Shown here: in pieces, positions 54,601 to 61,640 of the stretch
How positions within the stretch are numbered: position 1 is the first letter of the stretch
Layout of the letters: every line of letters begins with the position of its first letter
Assembly: GCA_030549495.1 (NCBI GenBank)
Contig: JAUIRK010000061.1
Span: forward strand, 1-64,000
Reading direction: 5' to 3'
Length of the DNA: 64,000 nt
Source of the DNA: Nectonema munidae
Taxonomy: Eukaryota; Nematomorpha; Nectonematoida; Nectonematidae
Notes under the pieces: model-generated
What the model saw: only the letters and a program-made list of their open reading frames with translations
What the model was told of the DNA's origin: nothing
Database searches by the model: none
Translations under genes and position numbers: made by a program

Positions 54601-55594
54601 GGAGCAATATTTTTAATGTTTCCTGTTACGGTTCGAAGTATACAAAAATTTTGGCTCCAAAGGCTTCCGCTCCTATTCAGAAACCAATTAGCCAATAGAA
54701 CGCTATATAGAAGAAATTTAAATACGGCGTGCCAAATCTTACCTAAACTTAAGAGAATTTACAAAATATTTTGTTTCCTCTGGTCTATTTAGAGAACTTA
54801 GTGTACTTTTAAATGTTTTTAAATATACTTGATAACATGGATATGCTAATGGTTCTTTTAATCGGGTAAAGAGAACCATATGCATTTTAATATTATATTT
54901 TAAATATTTATTGCTAAATATCTAGCAGATTTTTAATTAACAGATTTTTGATCTAAAAAATCAAAAATTAATATTAGGTTATCTACTTTATTTAATCAAA
55001 TTATTATTTTATTTATACATTCTGAAAATTGTAAACCTTTGATAGAAACCAAAAAAATAAAAATGTAAATAATTGATATAAAAATTCCTTGCCATTCTTG
55101 CAACAAAAAGGGTTTTAAATGGATCCCCAGTAGCTAAAGAATTGCCCAAAGGATTCCCTAAAAAGAATAATAAAATGAAAATATTTTCAAATACTAATCA
55201 CCTAAAAATCATATAATAGTTTACACATAGCAATCCCTTGTTCAATTTTGTAGGCCACAATTTCAGCTTTTTCTTTTTTCTATAAAATAATCCAAGAATT
55301 AAATTGATCTGGTACAAAATATTTAATACTTTTCTCTCTTTTCTTTCATGACGTGTCTCATGGCGACGAGGTCGGTTTTCAGGTTGATTTTCCTAAAATA
55401 TATTTCAAAGTAATAAGACATCTTTTAAAATTAAATAAAATATTCCTTACATCAAAATATTTAACATAAAAAGCTATTCCAGTATAGGCAATTTTTCTTT
55501 TTTCATGAAGCAATTTTTTGGCAGGAGGAATGTACTCTAATGGATCTCTTGGAGCAAAGAGTGCAAGAAGATTTGGTGGTAGATATTTAGTCAT
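27580..55594 (-). CDS. SNRNP70: U1 snRNP 70 kDa protein (whole gene, both 3' ends)
   Basis: This protein binds stem-loop I of U1 snRNA and helps define 5' splice sites. The N terminus [20 protein letters not shown] is the near-universal U1-70K start. Then come the snRNA-contact helix region, one RRM (residues ~100-180) with RNP2 TLFVARM and RNP1 [10 protein letters not shown], the signature [16 protein letters not shown], a short Gly linker and an Arg/Ser-rich tail. Nine shared exons join without any frame conflict: 55,451-55,594; 55,330-55,392; 55,225-55,279; 55,093-55,157; 44,336-44,398; 44,194-44,275; 41,183-41,284; 35,118-35,190; 34,263-34,331. Exon 9 ends in phase 2, and both downstream acceptors (32,810 and 30,416) are phase 2, giving two C termini. 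The short form is 297 residues, against 437 in human. The introns are full of transposons. Confidence 0.93.
28310..29165. mobile_element. Fold-back element with 28-bp minisatellite arms (copy 1)
   Basis: The left arm (28,317-28,527) has ~7 direct copies of a 28-bp unit with CTCCAACCTGTATACTACGA. The right arm (28,972-29,158) has ~7 copies of the reverse complement (CGTAGTATACAGGTTGGAGA). Between them lie fragments of the palindromic MITE sequence (ATAATCAAAATAAAATTCTG, CGTTGGCTCCCATTACTTTT). The units alternate between 'ATTCTAC' and 'ATACTAC' variants, suggesting a two-unit amplification step. No protein is encoded. It lies in the last intron of the long U1-70K transcript. Confidence 0.82.
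29415..29470. repeat. Short perfect hairpin shared with 37,560
   Basis: GGTCTGGCAAG and CTTGCCAGACC flank TTGTCTCCGCGGAGGT, an 11-bp stem. The right half (CGGAGGTCTTGCCAGACCTC) recurs at 37,565-37,590 with one change (ACCAG). Read in reverse it begins CAGAGGTCTGGCAAG, which looks like a hAT-type end. Confidence 0.6.
30013..30416 (-). CDS. SNRNP70: U1-70K alternative exons 10b-11b (second RS block)
   Basis: The 30,416-30,346 exon enters in phase 2 and reads [20 protein letters not shown] then ERR. Its donor GTCAAT is weak. The next open exon, 30,158-30,013, begins [20 protein letters not shown] and is rich in Ser, Asn and Tyr to SQDKDFS, with donor GTATTT in phase 0. The V-K-R-E motif mirrors that of the short form's last exon. 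The exons fit by phase and composition, but both donors are poor, so exact borders need RNA data. Confidence 0.6.
30574..30640. repeat. hAT-type terminal sequence, single end
   Basis: CAGGGGTGAGCAACCTGCAA followed by a TGATCTGGCCG stretch is typical of hAT (Charlie-like) ends that start CAGGGGTG.GCAA. No partner end or octamer duplication was found to the right, so this is a truncated copy inside a U1-70K intron. Confidence 0.5.
31380..32348 (+). pseudogene. MULE-type (FLYWCH-associated) transposase relic
   Basis: Frames give [20 protein letters not shown] (~31,570-31,630), the 'W..DGTF...P..F' block carrying the first acid of MULE transposases, though here D is [21 protein letters not shown] follows at ~31,800, matching the 'GC.FHF.Q..WRK...LGL' block. 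Then come [19 protein letters not shown] (31,900) and [20 protein letters not shown] (32,120), the 'N..EGWH..F' block. It ends with [18 protein letters not shown] and a stop at 32,346. Stops and frame changes separate the pieces. It lies between the two alternative U1-70K 3' ends. Confidence 0.78.
32633..32810 (-). CDS. SNRNP70: U1-70K terminal exon, short form
   Basis: The acceptor TTTCTTTTAG enters in phase 2 to give [21 protein letters not shown], then [12 protein letters not shown] and VRVKSEK, ending GSGISF at the stop at 32,633. V-K-D-E and V-K-S-E fit the psi-K-x-E SUMO consensus, and Drosophila U1-70K has similar IKEEP/IKREI motifs in its tail. A possible AATAAA lies on this strand near 32,474-32,479. 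An internal donor-like AAGGTAAAG exists but has the wrong phase for the next exon. Confidence 0.85.
32820..33645. other. Intronic spacer, nothing recognised
   Basis: Between U1-70K exon 10a and the hAT MITE. Only short frames without family motifs. TACAGTCAAACCTGTATTTA spanning the MITE insertion (33,647 onward once the MITE is removed) resembles a Tigger-like end. Confidence 0.4.
33658..33912. mobile_element. hAT MITE (255 bp) with perfect 8-bp target duplication
   Basis: It starts CAGGGATCATAG and ends GTAAATCCATCCCTG, a short inverted repeat (CAGGGAT). It is flanked by AGTCAAAC on both sides (33,650-33,657 and 33,913-33,920). It contains a G-run/C-run hairpin near 33,870-33,895. Removing it restores a sequence that continues ACAGTCAAACCTGTATTTAG. 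Confidence 0.85.
34263..35190 (-). CDS. SNRNP70: U1-70K exons 8-9 (Gly linker and first RS block)
   Basis: Exon 8 (35,118-35,190) encodes [21 protein letters not shown] then END, in place of the usual 'GGGLGGTRRGG'. Donor GTATAT, phase 2. Exon 9 (34,263-34,331) encodes [21 protein letters not shown] then RS, donor GTTAGT, phase 2. A tempting open stretch between them (34,810-34,855) breaks the phase and is left out. Confidence 0.88.
35200..35865. other. Intronic spacer, nothing recognised
   Basis: Between U1-70K exon 8 and the hAT relic. A 78-codon frame (35,166-35,402 plus) overlaps the exon on the other strand and has no motif. Confidence 0.4.
35870..36380 (+). pseudogene. hAT transposase relic (GTF2IRD2/EPM2AIP1-like C-terminal half)
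   Basis: In shifting frames: [16 protein letters not shown], the '[13 protein letters not shown]' block (35,965), [20 protein letters not shown] (36,110), [20 protein letters not shown] (36,215) and YKNLSKEAF. These match the end of GTF2IRD2/EPM2AIP1/FAM200-type hAT proteins ('HLN.LN.KLQG', 'F..RF.DF', 'APEELQ.ELI.LQ'). The N-terminal part and final dimerisation block are missing. The fold-back element starts ~30 bp after it. Confidence 0.75.
36405..36740. repeat. Fold-back minisatellite, copy 2 (one arm)
   Basis: About five 28-bp units (CTCCAACCTGTATACTACGA) at 36,410-36,545 are followed by GGTTTCTATTCCATGTACAA and AACATTGTCTCCC in reverse order to copy 1. Two further diverged units lie at 36,680-36,730. 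No opposite arm is present on the right. Confidence 0.75.
36980..37562. repeat. Near-perfect ~260-bp-arm palindrome (conserved-loop MITE)
   Basis: The left arm (36,980-37,242) and right arm (37,303-37,562) are almost exact reverse complements, meeting at CTCCCCTTACTTTTAG / AAAAGTAAGGGGAG. They enclose a ~60-bp loop (CATGTGCATAATTTGATAAA...). The same loop, inverted, lies in the 20.1-20.5 kb MITE. The high arm identity implies a recent inverted duplication or gene-conversion upkeep. Confidence 0.85.
37600..40410 (+). pseudogene. piggyBac (PGBD2/3-like) transposase split by a hAT
   Basis: Left part: acidic leader ([15 protein letters not shown], 37,740), then [24 protein letters not shown] (37,900), [18 protein letters not shown] (38,000) and [13 protein letters not shown] (38,080). 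These correspond to the 'FFd.ellE.I..qTN' and 'F.GI.L..GYH.LP..R.YW' blocks. Right part: [20 protein letters not shown] (40,050), [13 protein letters not shown] (40,140), then directly [10 protein letters not shown] (40,185), so the 'YN..MGGVD' block with the third catalytic acid is deleted. It ends after [15 protein letters not shown] near 40,405. A hAT element occupies the middle. Dead on several counts. Confidence 0.8.
38444..40030 (+). mobile_element. hAT element (BED/SCAND3-ZBED5-like) inside the piggyBac gene
   Basis: The probable left end AAGTGGCGTATCTAGGATTC lies at 38,445 (hAT ends usually start CAGTGGCG). A BED finger follows: [38 protein letters not shown] (38,600-38,730). Then come [36 protein letters not shown] (38,870-39,030), [20 protein letters not shown] (39,080), [15 protein letters not shown] (39,270), [14 protein letters not shown] (39,356), [13 protein letters not shown] (39,530), [16 protein letters not shown] (39,660) and [16 protein letters not shown] (39,890). 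Order and motifs match the family of the 8.3-13.4 kb element but the sequence is diverged. Several frame breaks; the right end was not located. Confidence 0.82.
40560..40768 (-). repeat. tRNA-derived SINE (copy on minus strand)
   Basis: Read on the minus strand, AGGAGGCGTGAGTAAAGTTG and an A-box-like GTTGGTTAAATACTTTG are followed by a B box in GTGTTCGATCCAGC. A tail with TTCGACACAA and TCGATGAAAA follows. The copy at 61,806 has the same order, AGGGGCGTGAGTATGGTTGG ... GGTTCGATCC ... TTCGATACAA ... TCGATGAAAA, so this is a dispersed pol-III family. It lies in a U1-70K intron. Confidence 0.6.
41183..41284 (-). CDS. SNRNP70: U1-70K exon 7
   Basis: A split Ser codon is followed by [20 protein letters not shown] and [13 protein letters not shown], the most diagnostic U1-70K block after the N terminus. 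The acceptor is weak (CATTAATAAAG) and the donor is GTACAA, both in phase 1. Confidence 0.93.
41373..41750. repeat. Degenerate inverted repeat, possible MITE
   Basis: TCTGGTCGGAAAATTCGGTT (~41,390) is mirrored by AACTGGAAAATCCGACCAGA (~41,716). The outer left end TAGAGGTGTATCGCAAC also matches, inverted, GTTGCGGTACACCTCTA at 43,330-43,347. TAGAGGTGTA ends are known from some hAT families. The element limits are not resolved. Confidence 0.4.
41751..44150. other. Intronic spacer, little recognised
   Basis: Between U1-70K exons 6 and 7. A 70-codon frame at 42,603-42,815 is Cys/His-containing but unidentified. A hAT-like end (GTTGCGGTACACCTCTAG) lies at ~43,332. Confidence 0.4.
44194..44398 (-). 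CDS. SNRNP70: U1-70K exons 5-6 (RRM core)
   Basis: Exon 5 (44,336-44,398) encodes [20 protein letters not shown] plus K, phase 0 at both ends. Exon 6 (44,194-44,275) encodes [20 protein letters not shown] then EREKDMH, with RNP1 inside, donor GTAAGT in phase 1. The usual 'EVYGPIK' is 'SEFGMIK' here, a mild divergence. The exons are separated by ~60 bp. The upstream intron ends only ~80 bp from a transposon terminus at 44,476. Confidence 0.93.
44798..46850 (+). pseudogene. Transposase-like protein, 'DTTASNTG...CRHH' family
   Basis: Start at 44,798 ([20 protein letters not shown]). The N-terminal block [18 protein letters not shown], then [17 protein letters not shown] in another frame, then a Lys-rich linker (45,215-45,470). 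The likely catalytic core is ILHWDGKLF (45,535), [18 protein letters not shown] (45,705-45,760) and [17 protein letters not shown] (45,810-45,860). It continues [18 protein letters not shown] (46,125), [14 protein letters not shown] (46,390) and [13 protein letters not shown] (46,710). The D..D plus 'CRHH' layout recalls the RNase-H fold of hAT enzymes. Several frames are broken. An ancient hAT relative or a separate superfamily are both possible. Confidence 0.7.
46896..48617 (-). mobile_element. Tigger/pogo element nested in the 44.5-48.8 kb element
   Basis: Ends CAGTAAAACCTCGGTATCTC at the left and its near complement ending GATGTTTTACTG at the right, flanked by TA (46,894-46,895 and 48,618-48,619). 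CAGTA.AACCTCG..AT is the standard Tigger end. Internal repeats CTTCGAGATATCCGGGTGTT / CTTCGAGATATCCCATGTTC lie just inside both ends. Length is 1,722 bp, shorter than full elements because of an internal deletion. Confidence 0.92.
47187..48193 (-). pseudogene. Tigger transposase, internally deleted
   Basis: Pieces in order: CENP-B-like second DNA-binding domain ([20 protein letters not shown], 48,110), start of the DDE core ([20 protein letters not shown], 47,970, with the usual acid 'N.DETGL' seen as 'ANETGL'), [11 protein letters not shown] (47,830), [20 protein letters not shown] (47,720) and an acidic C-terminal tail (47,567-47,187) ending ITNFF. The region holding the second and third catalytic acids is missing between ~47,620 and 47,570. 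It is an internally deleted, non-autonomous copy. Confidence 0.88.
48811..49560. other. Intronic spacer, nothing recognised
   Basis: AT-rich sequence in U1-70K intron 4. No family motif on either strand. Confidence 0.4.
49590..49735. repeat. Possible small piggyBac-type MITE
   Basis: TTAACCCATTTAAGGCCAAG at the left and TTGGTCGTAAAGGGG at the right form an imperfect inverted pair with a TTAA only on the left. CCC-starting ends next to TTAA suggest piggyBac. Repeats of GCAGACGA lie between. Weak. Confidence 0.3.
49910..50110 (+). pseudogene. Penelope-like element scrap (GIY-YIG endonuclease)
   Basis: The plus-strand frame reads [20 protein letters not shown] then ENT, and after a break [10 protein letters not shown]. 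This matches the 'C.....YVG.T...L..RI..H' and 'SAI..HL' blocks of the GIY-YIG endonuclease at the C terminus of Penelope-like retroelements. Only ~65 codons remain, directly left of copy 3 of the satellite element. Confidence 0.6.
50140..51137. mobile_element. Satellite-bearing TTAA element, copy 3 (core only)
   Basis: Collinear with 4,668-5,672 of copy 1 and highly similar. It starts TACCAAATAGACTATGCCTA and ends TATAATATGACGTAGAGAC. Neither tandem array is present apart from part of one array-A unit. The 67-codon frame is kept at 50,757-50,960. Truncated left by the Penelope scrap region and right by a hAT-type end. Confidence 0.8.
50757..50960 (-). CDS. Small ORF (67 aa) in element copy 3
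   Basis: Starts [14 protein letters not shown] and ends [13 protein letters not shown]. It is closest to the copy-1 frame at 5,286-5,489, including [17 protein letters not shown]. Function unknown. Confidence 0.3.
   Translation of the reverse strand: MMILDFFFISIGYFIICLNICQPISFQRFFSDESFVMFIVQLQKVVHVFHLKNYLFDTKGKIWTNLI
51138..51298. repeat. hAT-type end, truncated element
   Basis: CAGGGGCGCACATCTTCAAA with a following run of 11-12 G is a hAT-style end. The complementary end GGATGTGCGCCCCTG is seen at 62,035-62,049. No right end or octamer duplication was found for this copy. The pogo element at 51,301 lies ~160 bp inside it. Confidence 0.5.
51301..53166 (+). mobile_element. pogo/Tigger-like (JRK-type) element, GC-rich and well preserved
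   Basis: Perfect-looking inverted ends CCGTATTTCATCGTCTATAA with GCCGCAC nearby, flanked by TA (51,299-51,300 and 53,167-53,168). Length 1,866 bp. Its coding part is visibly richer in G+C than anything else in the window. The same terminal design as the 8,580-10,476 element marks a sister family, but that copy has the window's usual AT-rich composition. Confidence 0.93.
51670..52974 (+). pseudogene. JRK/pogo-type transposase with few lesions
   Basis: Start ATG at 51,670 ([20 protein letters not shown]). First HTH with [20 protein letters not shown]; second DNA-binding domain [20 protein letters not shown]. Catalytic D1 in [13 protein letters not shown] (~52,170, after a frame change), D2 in [13 protein letters not shown] (~52,500, another frame), D3 in [13 protein letters not shown] (52,600). 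Acidic tail to DEED, stop at 52,973-52,975. About three or four frame changes interrupt an otherwise complete ~430-codon gene, and every catalytic aspartate survives. Codon use is much more G/C-ending than in the host exons. Confidence 0.92.
53169..53866. repeat. ~700-bp inverted-repeat MITE with ~120-bp arms
   Basis: TTTACAAAATTGG ... TTTTAATTAAATTTGCATAT, ATGGTGCGCAGAAAAAATGC and CCCGAATTAAAAAGTA on the left are mirrored on the right (ACTTTTTAATTCGGGGCATT ... CCAATTTTGTAAA). The pogo element's right TA is at the very tip of the left arm, so pogo landed at this element's edge or took TA from its end. Confidence 0.8.
53870..55085. other. Intronic spacer
   Basis: Start of U1-70K intron 4. Two direct near-repeats, GGGTCAAAGTTACCCCA (~54,109) and GGGTAAAAGTATCCCCA (~54,486), may delimit a small element. 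No coding sequence was recognised. Confidence 0.4.
55093..55594 (-). CDS. SNRNP70: U1-70K exons 1-4
   Basis: Exon 1 (55,451-55,594) has 48 codons, start ATG at 55,594, donor GTAAGG. Exon 2 (55,330-55,392) encodes [18 protein letters not shown] and has a weak donor GTATTA. Exon 3 (55,225-55,279) encodes [18 protein letters not shown] plus one base, donor GTAAAC, completing a Trp codon with exon 4. Exon 4 (55,093-55,157) encodes [20 protein letters not shown] plus M, containing RNP2. Its donor is GCAAGG, a GC-AG intron. The first three introns are short (58-71 bp), while intron 4 is ~10.7 kb. Confidence 0.93.
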
Positions 55595-58370
55595 TTTGAG
55601 AAAAAGAAAAAAAATATGCAATAAAATAATTAAAAAAAATATATATATATTTGTTTTTCTTATGATTGGATCATTTAATTTTTTAATTATGATTTATAGC
55701 CTAAAATTATAGAAGCTCTGAGAAATTTATTTTTAAAATACTTTTAATGTTTAATAGTGGTTTTTATATTTAAAATCTCTTTCTATCTTTTACATGCAAA
55801 AATTCATATAAAGCATATCGAAAACGTACATTCATTTAATTTATTGTAGTCAGAATTTAATTATCCTTTCTATCTGTTCTATAAGATTAAACAAGTCTTT
55901 TAAGGGATATGTAAATAAAAGCTAAGGAGTAATGATAGATAATTAATTTGTCTGGACAACCAACGTTACGTATAAATTGTATGTCTACTTGTAAATGTAA
56001 ATAAATTTACTAATCCTATTTAATAAATCCTAGATTTCAATCACAATGTACAGTTAACATCTCTGAAATTCATTATGTCGAGTTGGAACTGGACTTAAGA
56101 TATTTTACACAGCTGCTAATAAAAACTACCTTCCAAAAATTGATTGACTCCAACTACACTAAATTTTAAAAAATTCCTATTTGCATTCTAGTCTAAAAAA
56201 GCATAAATCAGACCAAGGTTCTGCTGCTTTATACAAAAGTCTAAAGTATATAGACATTTAATTAAATTTTATAAAAAAAAATTTGTATAAATAGAAATTT
56301 TCTATGTGAAAATGAGCATATAATCTATTATAAAATTGTTTTTCTTTATTCAGTAAATTGTTAAATATCAGAAGTCATTATAAAAAATTTGTAGAGTTTT
56401 TTATTTTTTTTTGAAAAATATGTGAATGATAAAGATGAAAGAGGCATATTTTTGAAAAGAAGGTTTTTGAGCACATCATATGATATAAGGACAAATCTTT
56501 TCAGCAAAAGGCCTTCAAAACAAAAGTATTGTTAAACGCTAATTTGATCATTTACAATTTTTGATAGTATCATGGTTAAATATTTAAAATAACATTGATT
56601 TGGAAGGTTAAACTTTGTTAAATAGTTAAGTTTCGTCGCTTTAAATATATCACTAAAGAGTTAACCCTCACATATTTAATCAACAAATATAGAATAACCT
56701 CAAGTAACACAACCGGTTTGGAGACAAAAAAAATTATTCCGATAAGATAGTAAGTGAAAACTTCTTTTTTTTCTTTCTTTAGTTGAGCACGTCAGTTGGT
56801 CGGATACTAAGCATTAAATTTTTGTGTCAAACTTCATATTCTTATTAAAATTTTATGAATAGGGAGAGAGATATAGATAGATTTATTGAAGACAAATAGA
56901 AAACACTAAAAATATATTTTGAAAGTTTTGTTACAAAAAAATATTAAAATATTATGAAAAAATACAAGAATTTCAATTAAAAAATAATTACATTCTTACA
57001 TAGACTCTCGACTATCATCAGATCCTAAAACAAAAATATTAAATCATTTTACCATATCATTCAACATAAAGATACAACCCTAAAAACACAGAATGAAACA
57101 TAGTAACAAGTCACATGTTTGACATTAATTTACAACGCCTAAAAACAGAAAATTTGCATTTTAAATACCATCAATAAATAAATATACATATAGTAAACTT
57201 GAAACACAAATAAATAAAATGTTGAACGCAAAAAATGGCAAAAATTATTTTTCTTTTCAAACTAAATTTGAATAAGGTCATAAATATTTTGACACCAAAG
57301 CTGACATTTATATAGAGTAAAGAATTCTTGTTATGAAGAATGTTATCAAGAAGAGAGTTAAGAAGAATTGTTATCAAACAACCTACAAACTAAAAACTAA
57401 AAACTATATAAACATAAAAGCAATTTGAATATATTAAGAGCTTGCCAAACTCCAGAACGATTATATATGAAAAAGGAGATTCGCCAAGATACTATGTATT
57501 TATTTGTAAAAAATCTTAGGTTAATGAATATCTCAAAGTTATTTGGTTGGTTGGATATCAAAGTTCAAACCACTTTCTCCGGTAATGCTATGTGCTCGCG
57601 ATGATTAATCACAGATTTTGTAACTTTATTTTTAAGAAAACCAGATTCAACCCCCGAACTTTAACTGTTAAGAACTGTTCAGTTTGGTTGTTACAACTGT
57701 TAAGAACTAGAACTGTTAACTTGCTGAGAGAAAGACCCTAAAAATCACTGAGGCTCAGATTTTTATTTGTTAAACAAGAATTAACTTAAATATTATTTAT
57801 CGCAAGATTTCGGATCTGTTTTAGATTTACAAATTGCGTCATTAACTATCAAAATATTATTTATATACAAAAAAATTATAATAGCTAGAATAATACTTTA
57901 TTATATATATAGCTTAACATATAATAATTGTTTGTAAATTATAATATAATTATTAGTAAGTTTGATAACACAAAATAATTTTTTACTTTAAATAAGATGT
58001 GTGGCCTGGCAAAGTAATGGGAGACATAAAAATATCTATTGTAAGTTCTCTATCATACTTATATCTGTGTATCTTTTTATTTTAAGCATCTAATATATTT
58101 TAATTTCAACTACTTATTTGTAAAAAAATATTATATTTGTGTGTATTGTAAAAAGTCCTACTGGTTCTAACTATTTTTCAAAATTTCAGATCATTTTAGT
58201 TCATATGAAAAAAGTTATGAGGCCTTAAAAATTTGTGGAGAGTATAGATCGGTCTATATATATACATATATATACCTATTTATTTTTATATCTAGAAATT
58301 GTGCTGAGTAATCTTAGCCTACTTTTATTTTGAAAATTTTTTAATTTAGTTTTGAAATAGCATTTTTATG
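55595..58370. other. Upstream region of U1-70K, no gene recognised
   Basis: It presumably contains the U1-70K promoter and 5' UTR just right of 55,594. No TATA, initiator or splice-leader site can be claimed. The rest is AT-rich without family motifs. Confidence 0.35.
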
Positions 58371-58379
58371 ATTTCTTAA

Positions 58380-58840
58380 AGAAGGGCATTCGTTATATTT
58401 ATACCGACAGTGTGCGAGGAAGAAATCACATTCCACTGCTATCACGCTTGTTATTGATCTTATCGCATAACTATAATGAGAAAAGTTAACACATGTAGCA
58501 TTACTCGTTTGTGAATGCAGTGAATTCTTATTTGGCATACGTTTTACCGCACCTATGAGCACGTGTGTTTATTTATCGGTTTAGTGTCCGCTTAGTTTAT
58601 TTGTAGGTTCCTAGCTTAAATATTAGTCATATATTAAAAGGGTTATAACTTTCGCATTTCTTAACAAAATGTATCATGTTATATACCAAATTTATGTATT
58701 TTTATGGGCTTTCAGAATACATTGCCTATATTATAAGCATTTGAGAAATACCACTTTGCTATTTTTAACGAAGACTATTCGTTATATTTATGCAAACAAG
58801 GTGGGATGAATAAACCACATACCGGTGCTATCTCATATCG
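58380..58840. repeat. Diverged direct repeat pair, ~390 bp apart
   Basis: ATTCGTTATATTTATACCGA ... CACATTCCACTGCTATC at 58,389-58,445 is echoed by ATTCGTTATATTTATGCAAA ... CACATACCGGTGCTATC at 58,776-58,834. A TTTCGCATTTC block lies between. Nature unknown. Confidence 0.5.
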
Positions 58841-59017
58841 AAATTAAAATTAGTAAGTAGCCAATATCTATAAGCTAAATTTTTAATCCATTTTTGAATC
58901 TTTAAAGTTAGTTATATAATATAAGTAACCATTAAATGGTTAGAATTGAGGAGGCATTTACCGAAAGGGAATACAGAAAATAGATGTTTAATAGGTGTTA
59001 CTGTTTTAGTTTTAAGA

Positions 59018-59085
59018 GTAAAAAATAGAAGAATTAAAAATCGCGTTTGCCTCCCTCCATAAGTAAAACGCTCAAGATTGGTAAG
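59018..59085. repeat. Single end of the 20.8-21.0 kb MITE family
   Basis: AGTAAAAAATAGAAGAATTA then AAAATCGCGTTTGCCTCCCT and CCATAAG match the inverted end of the MITE at 20,781-21,003. No partner end nearby. Confidence 0.6.
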
Positions 59086-59289
59086 CAGTCATGTCATATC
59101 ATAACAGATTTGACTAGCTAGCTTCGGGTACATCACATAAATTATGTATATGAGTTTTGAATAATAATCCCCCCTCCCCACTGGTATTTATTTTGCCCCC
59201 TCAAACTCCCTTGAAATATATAAATGTATTAATATCAGTTTTGCCCCACACTGTATCAGTTTTGCCCCCCCCCCCCTCCATACTTGCAG

Positions 59290-60100
59290 TCTAGCAACGG
59301 GGCTGAATATATAATTTGTGGATAAACATGTGCGTAAAATAGTTTTAATCTGCCTTTGAAAGGAATGTAGTCTAGATGTTTTTAACATTTTCATGGGAAA
59401 ATAAATCTCTCAGCCCTGCCACCAGTGGTTATTAAATGGTTAGTCTGTAATTTTTCTTGAAAAAGTTTACTTTGTTGGATAGATAAAGCGAATTATTCAT
59501 CATGTAGATTTGGGTGTAATGCAGTGGAGGATGCTGATACTTTTTGAATGTGAAAAGCTGTGCGATAAGGGAGACACTTTCATAATTAAATGTATCAGAA
59601 GATATGGCATAAGGATAAACTCTTTAAAAGAAGTTTACAAAAGGCCTCTACTCATTCACTACCTTACTGATTATATTAAGAAAATTGAATTTCTACTGTT
59701 TAGTATCTAATTAATATTTTGGTGTATTAGCTCTACTGAATATTTTCCTCCCTATATAAAATATAAATTTTTCAATTTTTTTTTGGCAGGAAACTTTTTA
59801 CCTTTCAACCTTTTCACTCTGTGGTCTCTAAAGATATTAAGCTCCCAGCTATCAAAACCTAGCATTTTGTAAGCTGTGTCAAACAACAAAAACAACAAAT
59901 CTATATTTTACATATTAAGGCAATTTTGAAATCGGTTCAACTTTTAAGCAAATTGTAGAACAAATATGAATAGTGAAAATCAGAGGTAGAGTGCAAGAAT
60001 TCAACTTTATATTGAACCAATTTCACAATAAAATGTTTGTAATAAATTATATTATCCTGCTTTAATTTTTTTTAATTTAAAATTTTTATTTTTTTAAAAG
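59290..60100. other. AT-rich region, nothing recognised
   Basis: A poly-C tract with repeated ATCAGTTTTGCCCC lies just left (59,235-59,277). The 66-codon frame at 59,510-59,710 has no motif. Confidence 0.4.
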
Positions 60101-60104
60101 TATT

Positions 60105-60178
60105 AGAATATTCGAACCCAAAACCGGTTTCAACTCTCTGTGTATGACACTAGCGCTCATACTAGGAGGAAAGAAAAA
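60105..60178 (-). repeat. tRNA-like sequence / SINE head
   Basis: Read on the minus strand: CCTAGTATGAGCGCTAGTGT, then ACCGGTTTTGGGTTCGAATA. GGGTTCGAAT is a good pol-III B box, and GAGCGCTAGTG sits where an A box would be, ~35 bp upstream. Stems of a real tRNA do not form well, so a tRNA-derived SINE head or dead tRNA is likelier. Confidence 0.35.
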
Positions 60179-60559
60179 ACGAAAAGTAAGTTTAAATATT
60201 ACACTTAAATAATATTTTTAATTATCTCATATTTTCCATTAATAATATTCTTTCTTAAATTACAAAATAATTTTTTCAAAGAAGATTTATGGGAAGGAAT
60301 ACATTTTATATATGCAAGCTTATAATAGTGCCTTACACATTTTAATAAAATTAAAAAAATTTATGTTTTGCGTGCTGTTCATATACTGACAATATTTTTC
60401 TTCTTCTCCAAGCATCTAAGATGAGTATTGAGAAGATAGGAAAGAGTTTAAATGACGTATTTTCGAAAAGGCGAATGCACTATATTTTTTGGGCGTTTCA
60501 TAGAAAAGATAATGTTCTTTCAATTAATATTTGTGAAAATTAAATATATTTTCAAACTC

Positions 60560-60985
60560 CGTAAATTTTTTAGCAATAATTTTAGATGAAAAACTATCTT
60601 GGAAATCTCAGATTCACTCTATAGCTGGAAAATGCAACTATTAATTTTCCGTATGTTGACAAATCATTATATACATCTCCTTAATTGAATCCATACTATC
60701 ATTTTTTATTTGGGCACAACACATTTTAAACGAGATTTTATTGTTACAAAGAAAAATTGGGTACTTTCCTGTTATCGTCCCACCACCCCAAAATGTTATA
60801 AAACATGTATTAAAGTACACAAATGTATTAAAAAAACAAGTGAAAAATCTTTTAATCTGTAGGTGGATAAAATTCAACCATATCAAAAAGAATCGCATCA
60901 AACATATTACCACCATATATAATCGAAGATGAATGACGCCAAAGAAACTCAGCTAAATATCCAGATAGCATCTCTCGATTAGTTC
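60560..60985 (+). pseudogene. LINE reverse transcriptase 3' scrap
   Basis: Frame: AIILDEKLSWKSQIHSIAGK (60,571), then SLIESILSFFIWAQHILNEI and LLLQRKIG (60,680-60,760), then HITTIYNRR near 60,925. These fit the region after the RT catalytic site ('GI.LD..L.W..HI', 'Y.lieSiLsYg...WG', 'QKraiR', 'YNTR'). At least one stop. It differs from the 17-20 kb LINE. Confidence 0.65.
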
Positions 60986-61640
60986 CACATTGCCTCTTGT
61001 TTCTTACCTATGAAAAAGGTTTTGATTAATGATATATAGTAAGTTTAATGTAGGTTAGGTTAAAACAATACAACAATATTTATCGTGGTAGAAGAGCGAT
61101 GGGTGGTGGGGCGATAACGGGAAATACCAAAAATTGTTAGATCTATTTTTAATCTAAGATATATTTCTTATACCAATGAAAAATTTATAATTTTTGTCCA
61201 ATGAACACATCAACCATTATTACCCGACGTTATACTTTTACTGTAAACTCTCAATCCCACCACAACTGCACATATTTTATGAAGTCAAATTACCTTGTTT
61301 TTAATTCTGATTGCAACCTCTAGCTCGGTGGTTTTCAAACTGGAGTTCGTGTGTCGCTAAGAAGTTCCATCGGGATCGGGAAGTGGACACTGAGTGAATC
61401 GTTTTTTCGCAAAATATTAAACCCATATTGTGTTATTTGCCATTTTTACGAATAAATCATATTTAAAAAGAATAAATAAGTTAGTCTTTAATGTCTAGTG
61501 GGGAAGAGTAATATAAATGTCCTTTGGTGTTAGCATCCACTTTTTAAAAGCCCGGCAAGTGAATCTTGCGCTGGTAGTGAAGCACTCGGTAAATAAAATT
61601 ATCGTTTGAACGATTGCACAAATTCATGAGGAATGTGAGT

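Noticed and set aside
60105-60178. A functional tRNA gene
   Set aside because: The B box is good but the acceptor and anticodon stems do not pair convincingly and no terminator T-run follows in place.
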